From: Penelope pileata
Taxonomy: Eukaryota > Chordata > Aves > Galliformes > Cracidae
DNA length: 64,000 nt
Reading direction: 5' to 3'
NCBI GenBank assembly: GCA_013396635.1
Contig: WBMW01000162.1
Span: 718,903-782,902 of the forward strand
The notes under the pieces are model-generated. The model worked only from the letters and a program-made list of their open reading frames with translations, did no database searches and was not told the DNA's origin. Shown here piece by piece: positions 47,526 to 60,420 of this stretch (its first letter is position 1; each line of letters starts with the position of its first letter). The position numbers were made by a program, and so were the translations under genes.

Positions 47526-47856
47526 ACTCCTCTGTAAAGGCTCATCTGAACAGGCCCAAGATCATTTGCAAGTTCTAAATAGAAAGAGTATAAAGAATGC
47601 AAAATAACTTTCAATGCTGACAACATTGTCCCTATTTAGCAAACAAGTATTGATTTTTTCCCCCCTCACTTGAATGCAGATGAAAGCAGCACAGATTTGG
47701 TTCTTTTGTTTAATTCCCTGAGTCCAATGAGTGTTACTGATGCTATCACCAGACTCTGAGGACTGATTACCCATGTGCTATTTAAAGTCAGAGAGGTGCT
47801 TACATCTCTTTTTATTTAGGGCCAATGGGGATTGCAGGTTAGGCAGGCAATTCTAA

Positions 47857-47886
47857 TTTTTTTTCTTTCTTTTTTTCTTTTTTTTT
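47857..47886. repeat. T-rich low-complexity run with interspersed C
   Basis: About 30 bases of T with isolated C every 4-8 bases. Confidence 0.8.
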
Positions 47887-49986
47887 GTGTTGATAAAGCT
47901 CTCCCATGTGAAAGAACAGATCTCTGAGGAAACAAGCTGTTCTCAGAGCAACAGAACAGATGATGCCTTGTTCTCCTACAGATTTATCCCTCTTCTACAC
48001 TAGTATAGAAAACCTGCTTCTGCTTTTGCCACAGTTCCATCACTCCATGAAATTTTTGCAGAACCTATCTTCCATGAATCACCTTTTAAAACTCTTCTCC
48101 AGGCATTTCAAGCTGAAGGAGCTCAAGTGATCATACACACGCTGCAGCTGAGGCTTTCCACCAGTGACTGAAAACAAGAAAGCAGTGGGGGAAGCAATTA
48201 GTCCATATATCCTTCACTTTAGGTTGATCTTCCTTTCTTAATTCAGATGCAATGAGCACTCAGGCATTTGCCTGCGGTCCCACCAGTCCTACAGCTGTTA
48301 TGAAGAAGAGCCATCTTAACCAAGACGACAAATAAAGACCATAATTTATCAACTGCCAATATTTCTGCCAGCTTTGCATTAAGCAAAAAGCCCCAGAGGA
48401 AGCAGAAAGGAGGTAAGGTGCCACTCCAAGCCTCACAGCTCTACAGCTGAAGGCAGGAGCTAACTTTGGATATTTTTACAACTTCTACAATTTACAGTCT
48501 TCTTACCTTCAAAGAATTGCCCACTGGAAAATTCACATTGCCTGCTCACACGGTAGAGGCCAGAGAACCTGTTCAGGGCTTTTTGCTTTAGTCCAGCTTG
48601 GGTTTTGTGCTGCCAAATTGAAGACATCTAGTCTTGATGTCAAGATTGCAAGTGACGGAAGATTACAAACTGGGGAGGTAATGTCTGTCTGCCTGCAACA
48701 CACATCCACCTGGCATCCCCCAAATCCCCTACAGGCACACATATCAGCTGCATTCCCTGTCTCTCTGCAAAAAATCTTCCCCAGAAATACAGCACAGCAT
48801 TACATGCATCTCTTAAACATATGCTAGTTTGCTGCTCAGTTCCAGTCCAGGACACGATCACAGATGGGGACAACACACAAGTAAATACGTTAAGATCCCA
48901 GATACAGCTGTCACACACCCTGCTGCAGCACCCCTTGCATTTCTGCAATATCCTTAATGTAGAGAAATGCTACAACTTGGGAAAGAGCAGCAGCAGAGAG
49001 CCATCTAAATTCTGCACTCATTGCCTCGCCACACTCCTTTCCCACAGTTGTAAATCTATTACCAGTCACAGCCTCAGACACAATCCAGGACACGTGCCTG
49101 ACACACATGGTATCAGGCTATAAATAGTCAGATACAGACAATCATGCTAGATATACTGAAGATTATTTGATTAAGCTGGGACTCTGCTCTTCCAAACAGC
49201 ATGTGTTCAGCAGACATACCTTGCAGAAGCTGGCTCAGACCAGCACAACCAGCTCCTGGGATGCTGAAAACTCACAGCTGGACCGTGTGCCCCTGGGCAA
49301 GCACCAGTGGGGACCAGCTGAGCATTTGCAGCTGGAGTGCCTGAAAGGAAGGCAGGCAGCAATAAGAGGTCAAACAATTCTAAATACACACTATTCTCAC
49401 CTTGTCCACTATCTGTGCACAACCTGGAGACACTGCAGAATCTTTAGCATCCAGGGAGCTGCACTGCAGACCACGCGAGTCCCAGCCTCACCAGGGCAGC
49501 ACAGAGCAGGTGAGCAAGCACTGAACTACATGCTTAAATGCAGACAAAGCTGAGCACATGCACTGAACTCACTCCTGTGTGTCACACCTGTGCATTTATC
49601 AGTGGAAGAAGCAGGTTTGATTCTCCAGTGCTTTGTATTTGGCACTGTCACTTACACTCTCACAAACCAGTGTTTACCTTCTGTCAGATTCAGCAGAGCA
49701 CTTTTACCCCATATAAATATGACAGGTTTTGCAAGCCACAGGTAACAGATCCAAAGACTCAGGAAACTCGTTTGGATTCAAGGCAGAAGCAGCACATTCA
49801 GAGCATTTAAAACCCATATCTGAAGCCCAGACTGAAACTCCCAGCATGGAGCCGTTCCTGGCTGCAGCTGACAGTGCAGCAAGCTGCCTGTCTACAAACG
49901 ATAAATTATATATAAACCAAACTACCTGCTGTGAATGTCCACAAGCTGTTGCAGCTCACTCTACCACAGCCAGTTTTGGGTTGCTT

Positions 49987-50001
49987 AGCTCAGCTCAGCT
50001 C
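49987..50001. repeat. (AGCTC)3 tandem repeat
   Basis: Three exact pentanucleotide units. Confidence 0.7.
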
Positions 50002-51502
50002 TTGGCTTGCAGCAGCAGTGACTGCAATGGGACACAGTCAAGGGACAGTCTGGATGAGCCGTGGCAGCTGTGGATCTGTCGAGCCCAGCCAGGCTGCAGA
50101 GACCTGACTCGTGCTAGGGACAGTTTGAGAAGGTGCTGGTTTGGGCAGAAAAGCCAGTTTAAAGCATTTCCATCCCTTCCCAAACATTTATTAACGCCAC
50201 GTTCTCTTCAGACTGCTTCCTCCTTTCAGCTGCATGCTTGTGGGCCTACTTTGTTCACTGGGTCACTGAACCAGTCGAGGCTAACAGTGTGCCAAGCCCT
50301 AGCAGGGAGCTGCTTCTGACAGACAAGGTCACACTGCCCCTCCAAAGGGCTGGGGCAGCAGAGGCAGCACCACAGAAAGCCATGGGAGGCTCAAGACTGC
50401 TATTTCCACTGTTTGAGTTACCCAAGTCACTAAAATACCATCTCTGAGACACTAAGTGATGTTTGCACTGCACACTGTGGATCCTGTATGTCATCCAAAG
50501 AAGGAAGAAGCATCATCTCAGTTCCTGGCTGGGAAGAGCCATGTTCTGAGCAGTCACCCCAATGAACCGACATCCACCTTCAGACTGCTCTGCAGTGCAG
50601 CCCTCAGCAATTCCAGCCTGCAGTGATTTCCAGTTCACAAACAGGTCTCTGCAGGCTACCTGCATCCAGTTAGCCACAACCAATCTTGGAAGTGTAAAAT
50701 GTAGCTGAAGAGAAAAAAATGCTTGATCCTTGTATGCATCTTATCTGCTTATAAAGGAGAGGAAAGCATTCATAACTCATTAAGATTCCTTTAAGATGCA
50801 CAGTCCTCATGAGGTGAGACTTCCCTGCAGTCCCAGGCCCTCCTTATGCTTAGAAAACACCGCAGACAGTGAATCAAAGCCTGAACTACTGGACATCACC
50901 ATCATTCCTGGGAAAGTCAACGCTGCAGGGAAAACATAACTATGCTACAGACAGAATGAAGAGATTCCTTGCAAAAGACACTGGCATGGCAAAATGGGCT
51001 CTGCAAGAAGCAGTTTCCCCACCTGCTGGATGTTTTCCCTGTCTGCATCAGGATGAAGAGACCAGTCAAAAACTGAAACAAACAACAAGCAGCAAAAGAC
51101 AGTCTCTATGAGGACAGGGTATCTGCTAAGACCAGGGCTTCACTCTGTGCATGAGGGGTTTGCTAGAAACAGCAGCCTCGGGGAAAGCCAAGCAGCTGCT
51201 CCCACAAAATACTTTTGCTTCTGTGGAGAAACCCTTCCAAAAAGAGAAAAGCCCATCAGGACATGCCCTACTTCATCTCCAAAACCTAACATCTTCAGAG
51301 TTGAAATGAATGGTGTAAAGATATCTTCCCAACACAAAATTAATAGTTAGACCCACAACCACTTCTGTTTAGCCTGTTCTCTGGCAGTACCACTGACCAC
51401 ATCCAGCGAAAAATAATAAGCGCAGAACAAGGTGACAACTCCAAAACCTTTAAAATCCTGTTTATAGCAGGGATTAACATACCCCTGAGGCAAGCAAACA
51501 CT

Positions 51503-51618
51503 AATACAAGAACAATGCTGCTATGCCAGACAAAAGAACCACCTAGGTAGGGAACCCATCTCCAACAATGGCCAACAGCAATGCCCAGAGGAAAATCCAA
51601 GACCAGAGGCAGCTGCAG
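51503..51618 (-). mobile_element. Ancient CR1/SINE-type 3' tail
   Basis: The minus strand reads TTTTCCTCTGGGCATTGCTG, then TTGGCCATTGTTGGAGATGG, then CTACCTAGGTGGTTCTTTTG, TCTGGCATAGCAG and ATTGTTCTTGTATT. This lines up with the tail shared by old amniote SINEs and LINEs: CCTCTGAAGCATCTGGCAC, TGGCCACTGTTGGAGACAG, GGGCTAGATGGACCTTTGG and TCTGACCCAGTATGGC. The order of blocks is fully conserved at roughly two-thirds identity by eye, so this is a very old copy. A 99-codon minus frame runs through it by chance. Confidence 0.65.
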
Positions 51619-53100
51619 CAGAATTCCTCCCAGAATCATCGCTCTGTGGCTCCGGGATTTATAGCAATTGCTTTAAAGATGAGATCCCAACCTGCATTCA
51701 GTCCTTCATACTGCTACAATCACAGTGTGAAACAGAACTAAACAGTTAGTTTGGAGGTATGACATCCTGCACGAAGAATGCAGAGGGAACTTCATGCCAC
51801 CTTCTCAGCAAGGACAAGGAGAAGGTGGGAGGCTCCCTGCACACGGGAGGTTGGAAAATATCCCTTACCTCTGTTGTGCTGAGGACAGCTTTGGGATGAG
51901 GCTCTGTACCGTGAATCAGAATTTAAATTGTTTGATGTGAACCATTCAAAAGAAGCAAAGCATACGGTTCCTTTGTCTATTAAGAGCTCTGCTGAACACC
52001 ACATTGAACACCACATTCTTCCTTAGCAAACTCCACAGATGAATGCAACTCCAAGGCACGAAACAGATAGCACTGACACCTTCTCCCAGCACAGCATTTA
52101 ACTCTCTCCTCAGACCTAGAATAAACCCAGGTTCCAGTTTTACTTAACCTCATGCTAAGCAGCATGAGTCATGCCACAGCACTGGCTTCAAACAGATCTC
52201 TTCCAGACCTGTGCTCTGGTTGCAGGGAAGCACCGCTGTGCCCACACGTCCTGTTGGGTTTTTAGCAGACCAACCATCTCCACCAGTCACACTTACCAGC
52301 AATACCACCACTTGGGCAGTGAATTTAAAAGCCAGCAACTTGCCCTTCTTTGGAGCTGACAGTTCTCAGGGCTTTCAAGAAGGCTGTGAAAAGACAATCT
52401 CTTTGCATTGCAATCTGAATTCAACGAGAATGGTTCAATGCATTCAAAATCCAGGAGAGGAGACAAGTGATACACATGCACACAACAGCAAAACTAGTTC
52501 TTCATATTCTGAGAAAACTAAGTTGAAAGAAAGACTATTGCAACCAGTGTTTGAACATTTAAATGAACAGCAGCGTATACAACAAGATTCCAAAGACATT
52601 CAGTAGAAAAGAGTTTGGTAAAGGCCAAAAAAGCATCTGCTAATAAGAAAATGAACTTTTCTGAAGCAACATCAGGAAGCTCCTACCATCTATAATCCCT
52701 GGAGGTACGTGTCAAAATTGGCCTCCATCTTCTCCTTGTCTGGCCAGCAGTGAAACCAGCATTTTGTTTTGCTTGAATGCCTGGATTCTGCTTTACCTGG
52801 CAAACTGTCTCCATCTCAGCCCATGAGTTACTGCACTGTATTCTGATCACCTCTCCCATCCCACAGCGAGGGGAGTGAGCGAGCAGCTGGGAGGTGCTGA
52901 GCTGCCTGCTGGTGTTAAACCACACCAGGAGAGGTCCTGTCTGCCATTAGCCAAGTGGACACCCCGTCATTAAATCTGACACTTGAGCACTTCCAGCTAT
53001 TGAGGGGAATGGATATTTTTAAAAAGTACCATTAACCAGAAGCTTCTCTGACAAAGCACTGCTGGTAAAACACCTCAATGCAAAGAACAAATTAGGCTGA
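51619..53100. other. Unique DNA, no gene recognised
   Basis: No supported gene. A perfect 12-bp tandem duplication lies at 51993-52016. The + frame at 52211-52606 (131 codons) has no recognisable domain. Confidence 0.5.
51993..52016. repeat. Perfect 12-bp tandem duplication
   Basis: TGAACACCACAT occurs twice with no mismatch; a recent slippage product or a copy-number-variable minisatellite seed. Confidence 0.85.
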
Positions 53101-53480
53101 AGAAGTTTCTGTCTTTCCAAGTATTAGCTTTAGTGATTAATTATTTTATTAAAGGCTTAGTGACATTCTTTTTTTAAATTGCACACAAATAATTTCCAGG
53201 CTTTATCATGTTCATAATATGTTTGTGCAGCTCAGCAAAGTATATGCCCCGTTCCCTAAATTAATAGGTTGTAGGCTTTCTTTCTAAGGGCTACAAATGG
53301 AATTAAGCTGTCTGGGGAGCTATATTCTCCTGAGAATTCTCACTGGGGATTTAATTTGAAATACTCATTTTTTTTGCAAGTAACTGTGCCTTTGTTAGAA
53401 CTTGAAGTGAGAAACTATGTTCTGGAGACGGAAATTCATCTGCATATACTCACAAGGTAATTTGAGTATAATTCTGAAAA
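53101..53480. promoter_or_regulatory. AT-rich homeodomain-motif segment, possible conserved element
   Basis: AT-rich and stop-dense with GTGATTAATTA at 53133-53143, TTAATAGG, AATTTGAAATAC and a 10-bp palindrome GAGAATTCTC near 53331. It shares the exact 11-mer with the segment at 41741. The texture fits a developmental noncoding element, but conservation cannot be tested here. Confidence 0.25.
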
Positions 53481-54206
53481 ACAAGACTTGCTTTAATGAA
53501 AAAAGTCTGCTTTAAACACTTGGCAGCAGAGTCCCCTTAGCCTTCCCTGGCTGTGGCTATGCTGGTTAGCTTAAATGATCTCTATCCCAGCTGAAAATCT
53601 CCAGGACAGATCATTACTGGTGTCAGCTTCCACTGATACGAAAGTTATAAATAAGCAAATACCTGAATAAGAATCTGGGAAAGCCTCCACAATTAAGGTG
53701 ACAACGAGTCCTGTGACAAGCACCTGGAGCATCAACGCAGCATCAGTCTGCCCCTCATTTGTACAGCACCTGTCCCACACGGGGCTGACTTCAGACACCC
53801 ATGAATTAATATCCCATTAAAACCTATGAGTGTTGCCATTTTGCCAAGGAATAACTGAAGCCCAGAGGTTTTTCATTTACGTTTCCTAATGCAGGAGAGA
53901 TCAAGAGCCCTGACAACCACTTTAGCTGCCCCAGCTGCCTGAAGCTAGGCAAGCATGAAGGACCATTTCCTCCACCAGCCACCAGGGCCCAGGAGCAGCA
54001 CTTGCTCTTGAAAACCAATTCCGAGTAGAAACCACAGGAAAGAAAATAAAATTCTTCCCCCAGCTGCACAGCACTGCACAGCCTTTAACTCGGCATATTA
54101 GGTGTATTTCACAGACTGAAAGCTCACCCCTAAAGACATGGCATCACACTATCGCCACTGGGACATGAGCAGTCATTATGACTGCAAGCTGAGATTCAGC
54201 TTCATT
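53481..54206. other. Unique DNA, no gene recognised
   Basis: Short minus-strand frames (75-81 codons) without splice support; nothing else seen. Confidence 0.5.
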
Positions 54207-54812
54207 TCATAGAATCATAAAATACCCTGAGTTGGAAGGGACCCACCAGGATCACTGAGTCCAGCCCCTGGCTCCACCCAGCACCACCCAAACCCAATGG
54301 CTGAGAGCGGTGTCCCAGCGCTCCCTGAGCTCCGGCACTTGGGGCCGTGCCCACTGCCCTGGGCAGCAGTGCCATGCCCCCCCCTCTGGGCAGAGCCTTT
54401 CCTCACCCCCACCTGACCCTCCCCTGACAGCTCCATGCCGTTCCCTCAGGCCCTGTCGCTGTCCCCAGAGCAGAGCCCAGCGCTGCCCCTCCGCTCCCTG
54501 GGAGGGGCTGCAGCCGCCATGAGGCCTCCCCTCAGCCTCTCTGCTCTGGGCCCAGCAAACCACGGGGCCTCAGCAGTTCCTCATATGTTTTGCCCTCCAG
54601 ATCCTTCACCATCTTTGTAGCCCTCCTTTGGATGCTCCCTAATAGCTTTATTCCTTCTTACATTGTGGTGCCCAAACTCTACCCACAGCTTGAAGTGAGG
54701 CCACACCATGCAGAGCGGAGTGGGACAACCCCTACCCTGGGACCTGATGCACCACAGGGCATGGTTGGCACTTTTGGCTGCCAGGGCACACTGCTGGCTC
54801 AGATTAATTTCA
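54207..54812 (-). mobile_element. CR1: CR1 LINE, longest copy in the window
   Basis: The 3' terminus is at the low coordinate (TCATAGAATCATAAAATACC, then CTGAGTTGGAAGGGACCCAC). The element then extends through the GC-rich CR1 region and the diagnostic ATGAGGCCTCCCCTCAGCCT. It continues with TTTGTAGCCCTCCTTTGGAT, CATTGTGGTGCCCAAACTCT, TGAAGTGAGGCCACACCATG and CTGCCAGGGCACACTGCTGG. This covers the 3' untranslated region and the start of the end of the reverse-transcriptase frame; the 5' rest is truncated. Its GC content explains the overlapping open frames of 70-103 codons here. The 3' end differs from the copy at 18452, so it is a different CR1 subfamily. Confidence 0.95.
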
Positions 54813-57800
54813 TTTGGAGAAACCCTGCTCTGGAGCTGCTGCCTGGGGCACTGAGCTGCAGGAAGCAGGGAGGGGAGGCCTGGATCCCACCCTGAAGCTT
54901 CAGGAGAACAGGTTAGCCAGGGTCAGAAAGCAGCTCCCAGCACAGCCATGTCTCCTTGGGTGCTCAGACACCTTCACAGACACCCTGGGGCAGGACAGGA
55001 GAGCACAGGGTGGCACTGACAGGGTGATAACAGAACTGCCTGTGCCCAGGCACTGAGAGGTTCCCCCATGCTCCTAACTGCTTCCCATGAAGAGTAATTT
55101 ATCAATAAGATTAATCAGAGCCATCGTGACCTGCCTGAGGTGAATTATCTTCCAGCAGCTCTCCCTTGCAAGTTGGCGAGAAAAAGCCCAAGACAGCAGA
55201 TTCATCCTTTAAAAGTCAAACTCAAAGTTTTCTGCACTCATAACGAAGCAAAAGCATAAATAAAACAGCTCAGTAAAGGTCAGATTTTGGAAGTGCTTCT
55301 CAGTGTCCATTTCTAACCATTACGGGCAGCGTGGCCACGACTGGGTAACTGGGAAGCCTGAGAGAGTTCAAGCAGGCGAGGAGTCCTTCTGAAAGGACTG
55401 ATTCCACCTGTGGCTGCTAAGAAGTGTCAGATATTTGGTTCACAGTCAGCACACAATGAAAAAGACGAACTACAAGCTCTAGCATTACATGTAATGTCCT
55501 CAAACCTGTATGACCACCACAGATGCGTCCTTCGCAATGGATCTGCCGGTGCTCCACTAATCCAGAACTGCCCTGTTTAGCAGCTGCCAGTAAAAAGAAA
55601 GTGCCAAGTCATCTACTTCCACATTTAGGGATGATGAAAAGCACTTGAAAATCCTCAGCACTTCTGCAATAATTATAACAAGAACAAGTACTCGCTTTGG
55701 GGAAGTATAATGTATTCTGGTGAGCAGAACCACATCAAAGTGGAAGCTTTCAGACACTTCAAGGAGGAAAATGTGAAGACATATTACAGAGACAGATATA
55801 ATTACCACCATGGTCACAAGCCCCTCTTAGGCAAGGATCATAGGAAGGAGAAGCAGGTGAGCAAAGCACAGTGGACATACAGCTGAGGCTGTAAGCTGGG
55901 ATAGCATAAGATCTTCCTACCTGGATATGGTGCAAGCTGGGCTGCTCCTGCAGCAGTGCTATTCATTTTGCATGATTTTCCTACCTGAGGAGGAGCTGCA
56001 GCTGCCCAAAAAATCCCTTTTTCTCCTGGGACAGTGCTCCACAGCTGTCTGCTTCCTCTGCTTCCTGAAATGGCTCAGAGCTGGTCAGCACGTCCAACAC
56101 AACTAACCACAGCCTCTTCAAAAGTCTTGCCCATTTCCTCCCTCTAACCTCTCTTTTGCTGCACACCAGCTGTTTGGGCATCTGTGTATCTGTCTGAACG
56201 ATGCCTCTGCCCCACCACCTAATGGATGCGTGCACATGAGATGAAGTTGCATCTGCAGCCTGCCTCTGTCTATAAACCCAGACTGGCCCATCGTAAGGGA
56301 AAGGCAACTGAAATTATCAAAAAAAATTAAACAGATGCAGCTGTAGACTCTGCTGACTGAGCCACATTTGGGAAATTTGGCTACATCTTCAGTGTTTATT
56401 GAGGAAAAATCCTGGGAATGTAGTTCAATCAGTTCAGTTTCATTATCAATAACTGATCAGAAGTTTCATGCAATGTATGAAAAATATACATGTCCTAGTT
56501 GCGGATGTAGGGTGGAATTACAAACAAAATGGCTTTTCTTTCAGTTTTGGCAGAATCTAGGAAATAAGGAGATATGGCCTCATTTAGAGGAAGGTGTTAA
56601 AAAAAAAAACCACAAAACTAGAATGCATTTGAAAGCCTCTCAATTTTTATTTTTTGTCTTCTGACTTCCTGCCGTCATCCAAGCCCCTTTTGTTCCATCC
56701 AGCACAGAAATCAGCAAGCCAGGCTCGTACAGATTTCCCACTCCATGCTGGTCATTTCCACCAGTTCTCTGACATCCTGTGTGGAACAGGGCCTGGCCTG
56801 CAGCACAGGCATCAAGCAGGGCTTCTCCTCTTTGCTTAACAACTAATCACTCATGGAACTTACAGGACCTTCTACTCATCATCAATATTACTCCAATAAG
56901 GATAATTTGTAGGATCTAAAAACAAAATAATCTAATAACAAGAGCTGTATCTAGCTTGCTTCCAATGGGGCAAAGGAGTAAAAAAGTTACTAAGAACAAA
57001 AAGAATTACACGCCATCTCAACCAACTCCAGGGAAACTCTGTTAAAATACAACAAGAAAAGAAATTCCCACAGTATTTTCTATCGACCTGAAGCCAAGAA
57101 TTATCAAAAACACTGTGCAGCTTCCCAGATGCATTTTCTCTGCAATGTTTCATACAGCAAGCAGTTCTTTTTGGTGAAGAAGATTAAGAACTGAGGTCGT
57201 CTGCTGAACACTGAGGCTGGCAGCTTTATCTTGTTAGTTAACCACAGAAGTCCTCTGCCTGGCAGGGTACAAGCATTCAAGTACTAAAAATAATCAACTG
57301 AGATGTGGCAGTGTTATCTTATCTGAATAAGAGGAAGGGGATGGTAAGCACAGAATAACTAATAACACATTTGCATAGAGAAAAAGCTCAGCCCTCTCCC
57401 AGCACCTTTTCCCAGACACTCAAGGGGTTGTTGTATTGTGGAGTTTTTTGTATTGTTTTTGTTTGGGGTTTTTTTTTGCCATAAAACTTCAGCCACAGAG
57501 AGAAGGAGATGATGATGGCACTGTCCCAAGCTGAGTGCAGCAAAGATGCATTCCTCCCTCCTCCCCGACTGGCAGCTCTGCTGATTCCAAAGGATTTACA
57601 GCAAGGCAGCGTGTGTCCAGCCCCGAGATGAATCACGCCTCCCACCCTCACCTAGCAGCTCTCCAAAGGGCAGGGAGGCAAATCCTGCTCCCCACACTGC
57701 TGCCAGCACTCTCCATTAAAGTTCTGCAACTTTCTTTTCTTCTGGAAGCCTTAGATCCTAGTGCAATGTGCTCGTGAGACCCCCCCCTGCTTGACTTGTG

Positions 57801-58344
57801 CACTCTGAGGTACATTTTTGAACTCCCAAAACTAGGCACTGCGACTAACAGGAAAGGTCTCTACCTACCCACCTGTTCCTGCTCTTTCTTCCATAGCATC
57901 CTCTCCTGGATGGGGAATGGATCTTTTTAAATCTTCTACAGAAGGTGAGAGACAGGAGGCAGTTAACCTTGCACTGATTCTGATTCTGAGGCTGATGCTG
58001 AGTGCTGGCACACAGAGAAAAGGATGGGGATAAATATGTGGCTGGCCCTGTGATCATTAACACACCAGCCTGTCTGTATTTGCTGGAGATTAAAAAAAAC
58101 AGAATAGCATCAAAATAAAACAACAAAAGAAACAACACTCAAAAGAAGAAAGCAGAGAGTCATGACCTTCAGGTCTGCTGAAACTCTATCAAGTAAACAA
58201 AACACTCTGTACATGATAGCACGAGCTCAAAGACAGACATAAAGTACAAGAAAGAGATGTTTCTCCCCCATGAATTGTTACTTTTCAGCCATAGGAGGTG
58301 CTGCCAGCAGGAGGAAGAATGACCCAAAAGGAAGAACGCTATTT
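54813..58344. other. Unique DNA, no gene recognised
   Basis: Contains an A run at 56599-56609 and a T/G-rich run at 57443-57478. The + frame at 56368-56664 includes a CPSCGC motif, but a single two-cysteine knuckle in an unrecognised peptide is not evidence of a zinc finger. Confidence 0.5.
57443..57478. repeat. T/G-rich low-complexity run
   Basis: Runs of 5-9 T separated by short G- or A-containing words. Confidence 0.7.
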
Positions 58345-58470
58345 GGAGGCATGAAGGAGACAAGTTTGAATCCTTGCCCTGACATAGATCGCCTGGGTAA
58401 CCTCAGACAAATTACTTCATCCATCCGGGGTGCAATTCCTCATCTGGAAGGTCAGAACATCAGAGCTTGC
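58345..58470 (+). mobile_element. MIR SINE remnant
   Basis: Blocks in order: GACAAGTTTGAATCCTTGCC, CTGACATAGATCGCCTGGGT, AACCTCAGACAAATTACTTC, a short CATCC spacer, then CAATTCCTCATCTGGAAGG. These align with the MIR consensus (GGTTCGAATCCTGGCTCTGC, ACTAGCTGTGTGACCTTGG, GCAAGTTACTTAACCTC, CAGTTTCCTCATCTGTAAAA). This is the clearest MIR-type copy in the window. MIR is a tRNA-derived SINE mobilised by L2 and extinct in amniotes for over 100 million years. Confidence 0.65.
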
Positions 58471-60420
58471 TCCATAGCATATCCCCAGAACAGCCCAGAA
58501 GGACAGTGAGTCACCAAAGTAACAGAGCTTTGATGGATGGCACCTCCACAGCATCAAAACAGCCACAACGATTGCTGGTACGAGCACACTCCTAAGAAAA
58601 AGGAAGACCTAATCAGAGGGAAGAGAAATGACCACTTCAGTATACAAGATAGCCCTTCCAGGAGGAAAAGCAAACCGAGATTCTTTACTTCCTCACCTCA
58701 TCCATCCATAAATAAGTGCTTTAATTGGCAAGCAGCAAAAGCAACTGTCTTTGACCTGGTGCCAGAAATCGGCTCTCAAATCAACCACGCAATGATATTT
58801 CCTTCCAAAGCAGAAAATTTCTGTGTTTTTCTGCCACATATTTGTAGCAGCTTAGTCATTGCAACGAGTCCCATACTCGATTAGCAGCACAGAACAAGCT
58901 GGATGACCAAGAGAAGGAGCTGCTTGTTGGCAGGACCAGTAAGATCTACGGCACAGACACCTGGAACCAGTCCATCTGGAGCATCTGCTTTGTGTTTGCA
59001 TCACTCATCGGATCTTTCCATTGGCTTCTCCACTGCAGAGATACAAGCGCTTAAACTCAGGCTCATGTCTGTGGTTCTTGCTGTACCCACCTGTCTTAGT
59101 TTGGCTCTGTGGTTATCATTCAAATTATCACAGCAAAAATTGGGACAGAGACCTCAACTCTGCTCTTGGTGAAATCATCTGCAGGCTCAGAATAAAGTAC
59201 AGGCTTGAAAGCTTCGCTGTAGCAAGCCCTAAATAATGGAGGTGGGAAGGGAACAGTGTCTACAGCTCCCATAGCATCTTGAAAAGCTAAGTGAGACTTT
59301 GCACGAACACTCAGACAAGACAGAATCCAAACATAACTGCCTTGACACATCTTATTCAAACCCAGAGAATGACAATGCAGGCAAGAGCACAGGAACAAGA
59401 GCATGGCACATGAGCCCAGCCAACTTGCTTCCACCAAAGCGATCAGTGCCATAAAAACACCCTAAAAGAGGCCCTCTTTCTGCTCATTAAGAACTGAGAG
59501 TAGAATTGAAGGAGTCAGATGTTTTGTAGTCTGGTGTTGTAATTCTGTTGATGTGTTTATCAGGGCCACGGGGTGAGAACAAGTTGCTTCTTTCAGTCTG
59601 GCTTTCTGACCGTGTCCTGGATAACAAAGCCACAAATAAAAAAATAAGGACACCCATATTATAGCTGTCAGAGAAGGGCAAGAACAGAAGCATCTCTTGT
59701 CCTGCCTCCATCCTTCAGGAGCTTCCAAGATGCTTCCACCCCATACCTCCTTCCCCCACTGACCAGCTCTTCCATTCTACAAGACATGTCAGCAGATCCA
59801 ATGAAAAGCACATGGTCCTGGCGACCCCCAGGGCACTTCAGAACTCGGGATTGCTCACCCAGGCCTCAACACTTGTGAGGTGAGGCAAGCCAGCCACCTG
59901 GGGCCAGCTAAGTAAAGGAGAATTTGAGATGCATAGGAGAGGATAACTTCAACGCAGGTGAAACTCCAGGAAGGGCTTCAGGCAGGAAGCTTGTAACTGT
60001 CGAGCAAGGAATACTACGTGACAAGGATTTCAGAGGTGACTTTTGCATCCCCTAAGATGGAAATGAACTCACATGAGGCAGCCATAAGACAGGAAAGCAA
60101 ATTCTGCTGAAGCTTCAGCACCCATGAGAGCCATCTCTTTCCCAGACACTTCAGTGGAATGAGTTTGCTTGGAGACTGGATGTCGGGAAGCCCTTAAAGC
60201 TACAGCATTTCCAAACAGGAATGCTCGCAGCAGGGTTTTCACAGTAGCACTGGGCCAGAATTTCAAAGTCAGCCTAGCAGGGATTTGCCAGACTCAAACA
60301 TCAAGAGAACAGAGTGAAAGCAGCTGGCTCCCATCCCTGAGGACACCTCCATGAGCCAACCCCTGGTGTCACTCAGCCCAGTGAGCAAGCACAGGGCTCG
60401 CTTTGAGTGATGGAAACATG

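Larger units (their letters stand above)
47526..51502. other. Unique DNA, no gene recognised
   Basis: Contains a pyrimidine run at 47857-47886, a short (AGCTC)3 at 49987-50001, and the 196-codon + frame at 49729-50319 with no recognisable domain. A GAG/GTAAGG donor-like site near 48412 lacks a paired open frame. Confidence 0.5.

Noticed and set aside
49729..50319. 196-codon open frame on +
   Set aside because: No recognisable domain, no supporting splice or promoter signal, and GC-richer composition.
51340..51639. 99-codon hydrophobic minus-strand frame that looks like a membrane protein
   Set aside because: It runs through an ancient SINE/LINE tail in antisense composition; the openness is accidental.
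54252..54563. Overlapping frames of 70-103 codons on both strands
   Set aside because: They lie inside the GC-rich part of a CR1 LINE 3' region and are not the CR1 reverse transcriptase frame.
56368..56664. CPSCGC motif suggesting a zinc ribbon
   Set aside because: No second cysteine pair and no homology; random frame.
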